From Bacillota bacterium (lineage in GTDB: Bacteria > Bacillota > Clostridia > Peptostreptococcales > Anaerovoracaceae), in NCBI GenBank assembly GCA_017549385.1, contig JAFYUX010000177.1, positions 1 to 7,979 on the forward strand: a DNA stretch of 7,979 bases, written 5' to 3'. Numbering within the stretch: position 1 is the first letter of the stretch; each line of letters begins with the position of its first letter. The notes beneath the pieces are model-generated. The model ran no database searches, was not told the origin of the DNA, and was given only the letters and a program-made list of their open reading frames with translations. Position numbers and translations under genes: made by a program. Below are positions 5,262 through 7,979 of this stretch, piece after piece.

Positions 5262-6098
5262 TTAGAACTGTTTTCTGAGTTTTGGATCGAGTAAATCTCT
5301 GAGACCGTCGCCGATAAAGTTAGCACCCATAGCCATTGTGAAAATCGCAAGACCAGGGAAACCTGAAATCCAGAATTTATTAAAGAAATCGACACCATCA
5401 GATACCATCATACCCCATTCTGGTGTTGGAGGTGCTGAACCCAGACCAAGGAAGCTCAGTGTTGAGAACATCAGGATCTGGTTACCGAGATCTGTTGTTG
5501 CCATGATAAGCACGGAACTGATGCTGTTAGGAATGATTTCTTTTGTAAGGATACGCCACTTAGAAGCACCAAGTACTTCTGCCGCAGCAATGTATTCCTG
5601 CTCTTTTACGCTGAGAACCATGCTTCGCATGAGACGAGCGTATGTAGGCCATGCAACGATAACGAGAGCAAACATTGTGTTAAAGAGGTTTGAACCCAGT
5701 ACTGCATTGATAATCATAGCCAGGATAAGAGATGGGAATGAAAGAATCATTTCTGAAAATCTCATCATTACGTTGTCTAACTTACCGCCTACATAACCGG
5801 CGATAGCGCCGTATAATGAACCGATAAAACCTGCAATTACAACTGTCAGGCATCCTGCCAGAAGAGAATATCTTCCACCGAAAATTACTCTGCTGAAGAT
5901 ATCACGACCAAAGTTGTCTGTACCAAAGATATGCTTTGCAGATGGTGGCATCAGACGCATTGCCATGTCCTGTGCAGTAGGATCATATGGAGCGATAATC
6001 GGTGCAAGGATTGCCATAAGAATCCAGAATACACAGATAATCACACCTATTGTGAATAAATAATTTGACTTAAATAACTTTTTTACTGAACGAAGCAT
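5262..6098 (-). CDS. oppC: Peptide ABC transporter permease, OppC/DppC type
   Basis: The second membrane subunit of a peptide importer, which pairs with the OppB-type subunit to form the channel. With ATG at 6098 it has 278 residues: a first helix at about 13-36, the family's N-terminal HIFGTDNFGRDIFSR block (56-70), further helices at about 78-103, 117-150, 195-220 and 247-266, an EAA loop with AAAEVLGASKWR (171-182), the SFLGLG segment (215-220) and the closing GLRDLLDPKLR (265-275). A GTG at 6107 would add three residues, but it overlaps the GAGGTG ribosome binding site (6105-6110). That site lies 6 bases before the ATG, so the ATG is preferred. The ATG overlaps the stop codon of the previous gene as TAATG, which implies translational coupling. 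No OppD or OppF gene follows. The symbol marks the family; di- versus oligopeptide preference is unknown. Confidence 0.95.
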   Translation of the reverse strand: MLRSVKKLFKSNYLFTIGVIICVFWILMAILAPIIAPYDPTAQDMAMRLMPPSAKHIFGTDNFGRDIFSRVIFGGRYSLLAGCLTVVIAGFIGSLYGAIAGYVGGKLDNVMMRFSEMILSFPSLILAMIINAVLGSNLFNTMFALVIVAWPTYARLMRSMVLSVKEQEYIAAAEVLGASKWRILTKEIIPNSISSVLIMATTDLGNQILMFSTLSFLGLGSAPPTPEWGMMVSDGVDFFNKFWISGFPGLAIFTMAMGANFIGDGLRDLLDPKLRKQF

Positions 6099-7117
6099 TA
6101 GTTGCACCTCACTCTTGGGTCAATAACACCGTAAAGGATGTCGATAACCGTATTAATAATCATGTAATTTAATGCAACTAAAAGTGATACGCCAATAATT
6201 GCAGGGAAGTCTGCAGACATTACAGACTGGTATGCAAACTGACCAACACCCGGCCAGTTGAAGATTGTTTCAACCAGTACCATACCGCCAAGAAGGTTAC
6301 CAAAACCGAGACCTACTACTGTAAGAACCGGAATAAGAGCATTGCCAAGAGCATGCTTGATGATAAGCATCTTCTGGCCAAGGCCCTTTGCCTTTGCAGT
6401 ACGGATATAGTCTGTAGACATTACATCTAAAAGATTTGAACGTGTAGTTCTTGTGATAAGGCCCATTGTAAAGGCTGCAAGTACTGTACCTGGAAGGATA
6501 AGATGTTTAAATGCATCCCATGCCTTTGCAATATTGCCTTCGAGTAAACTGTCTATTACGTACATACCTGTAATAGTCGGTGGCGGAGAGAAAATTACGC
6601 TCAGTCTGCCAGGACCAGGGAATATGCCGAGTTTGTAATAGAATATAAACAGTACAAGCAGGGCTAACCAGAAACTCGGAATACTTACACCAGTTACTGA
6701 AATTGCTCTAACAGCCTGATCTGCGATGCTGTTACGTCTGATTGCACTGATAATACCAAAGAGAATACCGAAAACTGTAGCAATTACAATCGCAAAGCAT
6801 GCAAGTTCGATAGTAGCCGGGAAGCATCTTGCAAGTTCGCCAAGAATCGGAGTATTTGTACGAATAGATGTACCAAGATCAAGGCAGAGTAAATGCTTTA
6901 TGTACAGGAAATACTGTACAATGATAGGCTTATCAAGACCATGTTTTGCTTTATATGCTGCAACTACTTCAGGGTCACTGAGAGCTCTCTGGCTCAGATT
7001 TGCAGCTGTACCGTCACCCGGTAACGCTTTAGTAATAAAAAACACTAAAGTTGCTACGCCTAAAAGCATTACTATAAGGTAAAGTAACCTTTTGGCGACA
7101 AATTTTAATGTATCCAT
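6098..7117 (-). CDS. oppB: Peptide ABC transporter permease, OppB/DppB type
   Basis: The first membrane subunit of a peptide importer, 339 residues, a normal length for the family. It has an N-terminal helix (about 10-30), the periplasmic-type segment with LGTSIRTNTPI (81-91), helices at about 101-126, 138-162, 207-222, 262-284 and 303-330, an EAA loop with DYIRTAKAKGLG (236-247), the ETIFNWPGVG block (283-292) and the typical ending DILYGVIDPRVR (326-337). The ATG at 7117 follows AAGAGGTG at about 8 bases. The gene overlaps the OppC-type gene by one base at its stop codon, and the binding-protein gene lies 161 bases upstream beyond a terminator. Its codons are biased (GCT, GTT, AAG, ATC), as expected of a well-expressed gene. 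It could be named dppB equally well. Confidence 0.95.
   Translation of the reverse strand: MDTLKFVAKRLLYLIVMLLGVATLVFFITKALPGDGTAANLSQRALSDPEVVAAYKAKHGLDKPIIVQYFLYIKHLLCLDLGTSIRTNTPILGELARCFPATIELACFAIVIATVFGILFGIISAIRRNSIADQAVRAISVTGVSIPSFWLALLVLFIFYYKLGIFPGPGRLSVIFSPPPTITGMYVIDSLLEGNIAKAWDAFKHLILPGTVLAAFTMGLITRTTRSNLLDVMSTDYIRTAKAKGLGQKMLIIKHALGNALIPVLTVVGLGFGNLLGGMVLVETIFNWPGVGQFAYQSVMSADFPAIIGVSLLVALNYMIINTVIDILYGVIDPRVRCN
6105..6110 (-). promoter_or_regulatory. Ribosome binding site fixing the OppC-type start
   Basis: GAGGTG on the minus strand, inside the last codons of the OppB-type gene, is 6 bases before the ATG at 6098. It overlaps the alternative GTG start at 6107, which rules that start out as the main one. 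Confidence 0.8.
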
Positions 7118-7216
7118 TTAGAAAACACCTCTTCTATTTTATATTTTCATCCGTAATAAACAGATGCTTATGTCAGACATATCCTTTTGATATACCTTAC
7201 GTAAAAACCTGTTTAC

Positions 7217-7250
7217 ACAAAAATACTCGAGGCAGGCAGAACCTGCCTCG
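7217..7250 (-). terminator. Intrinsic terminator between the peptide-binding protein and the permease genes
   Basis: On the minus strand CGAGGCAGG and CCTGCCTCG form a perfect 9-base-pair stem (7242-7250 with 7228-7236) with a 5-base loop, followed by AGTATTTTTG. The T run begins a few bases after the stem, so release may be partial. Such a leaky terminator would let more binding protein than permease be made from one transcript. I see no convincing promoter in the 99 bases between it and the OppB-type gene, which agrees with read-through. Confidence 0.85.
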
Positions 7251-7278
7251 ATAATATTTAACTAAAGAAATCTAAGCC

Positions 7279-7979
7279 TTATGCGATGTTGATGAGAGTA
7301 AGGTCAAGTGCATATGGGTCAGAGATACCAACACCTGTGAGTCTTGTGTTGTAACCGATGTGAGCTGGTGCCTGAGCTACGAATACGAATGGACCGTCTT
7401 CGTACATAGCATCCTGGATTTCGCCAAGGATAGCAGCACGAGCTGTGTTATCAGTTTCATTTACAGCCTTCTGGAAGAGAGCTGCAAGTGCAGGGTTCAT
7501 ATCAGCTGTCCAGCCTGCTCTGAGACCTACAACGCCGCCTGGTAAGAATTCGAGCTGAACGTTAGGATCGTTATAATCGATACCCCAGTACATTACTGTG
7601 AAACCGAGCTGACCGTCACGGTATGCATCACCGTAACCAGCAGCCCAAGACTGAGTAACGATATTAGCATCGATGTTGATCTGAGCTAAGTCTTCCTTAA
7701 TCTTCTGAGCGAGGTCAGTTAAGAGGATACCTTCCATATCGAGGTCAGTTACTGTAAAGTCGATTGAGAAACCGTCAGCGTAACCAGCTTCAGCCATGAG
7801 AGCTTTAGCTTCTTCTACGTTAGTGTAGTCTGTACTTCTTACGCCCTTAGAACCCATGAAACCATCCTGGATTAATGTGTAAGGAGTTACTGCACCTTCA
7901 CCACAGATTGTCTGGATACCAGCATAGTCAACAACCTTACGGATAGCCTGCTGAACTAATGGATCAGATACAGGACCAC
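7279..7979 (-). CDS. Peptide ABC transporter substrate-binding protein (family 5), N-terminal part outside window
   Basis: The C-terminal 232 residues of an extracellular solute-binding protein that captures peptides for the OppB/OppC-type permease downstream. The frame is open to the window edge with no start, so the signal peptide and most of the protein (usually 500-600 residues) lie beyond position 7979; the methionine at 7857 is internal. Visible family features are DPLVQQAIRKVVDYAG near the edge (the usual DxRVRQAxxxAID segment), then EEAKALMAEAGYADG (the linker helix before the next beta strand), a DYNDPN segment, and a C-terminal stretch with EIQDAMYEDGPFVFVAQ. The codons are strongly biased to GCT, GGT, GAA, ATC and AAC, as in a highly expressed gene. 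An intrinsic terminator follows at 7217-7250. The peptide specificity cannot be read from this part. Confidence 0.93.
   Translation of the reverse strand, partial: GPVSDPLVQQAIRKVVDYAGIQTICGEGAVTPYTLIQDGFMGSKGVRSTDYTNVEEAKALMAEAGYADGFSIDFTVTDLDMEGILLTDLAQKIKEDLAQINIDANIVTQSWAAGYGDAYRDGQLGFTVMYWGIDYNDPNVQLEFLPGGVVGLRAGWTADMNPALAALFQKAVNETDNTARAAILGEIQDAMYEDGPFVFVAQAPAHIGYNTRLTGVGISDPYALDLTLINIA

Noticed and set aside
5338..5796. Open frame of 152 codons on the plus strand
   Set aside because: It is fully antisense to the OppC-type permease gene, is very rich in Arg, Ile and Ser, and has no recognisable domain or ribosome binding site.
6726..7082. Open frame of 118 codons on the plus strand
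   Set aside because: It is antisense to the OppB-type gene; there is no family similarity and no plausible start signal.

Overview
The window looks like chromosomal DNA from a low-GC Gram-positive anaerobe, probably a clostridial (Lachnospiraceae-like) member of the Firmicutes. This rests on the moderately AT-rich sequence, strong AGGAGG-type ribosome binding sites, a tRNA with an encoded CCA end, short hairpin-plus-U-run terminators, and a binding-protein/permease fusion of a kind I associate with that group. The taxon is an inference from style, not from a marker gene. Every supported gene is on the minus strand, so transcription runs from position 7979 towards 1.

In transcription order the layout is as follows. 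(1) The C-terminal part of a family 5 peptide-binding protein (7979 to 7279), then an intrinsic terminator. (2) An OppB/DppB-type and an OppC/DppC-type permease gene joined by a TAATG stop-start overlap (7117 to 5262), then a terminator. (3) A second unit with an M24 Xaa-Pro-type metallopeptidase (start corrected to 5154) and a divergent cyclophilin-type prolyl isomerase (3997 to 3419), ending in a strong terminator. (4) A 771-residue lipoprotein-like fusion of duplicated amino-acid-binding lobes to a polar amino acid permease (3301 to 986). (5) A structured 237-base intergenic stretch ending in a good sigma-A-type promoter, a tRNA-Leu(GAG) gene (748 to 664) and its terminator. (6) The first 173 codons of a GlnQ-type ATPase (519 to 1), cut by the window edge.

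Together the genes suggest peptide and amino acid scavenging. The peptide ABC transporter brings in oligopeptides, the M24 peptidase (perhaps helped by the prolyl isomerase) cleaves proline-containing peptides in the cytoplasm, and the second ABC system (fusion plus GlnQ-type ATPase) imports free polar amino acids. The ATPases of the peptide transporter (OppD/OppF) are not in the window.

I see no CRISPR array, insertion sequence, phage gene or defence system. The most unusual items are the lobe-permuted tandem duplication in the binding-protein/permease fusion, the pairing of a prolyl isomerase with a proline peptidase, two intergenic 15-base hairpins with the same plan but different stems, and alternative foldings in the region between the fusion gene and the tRNA.
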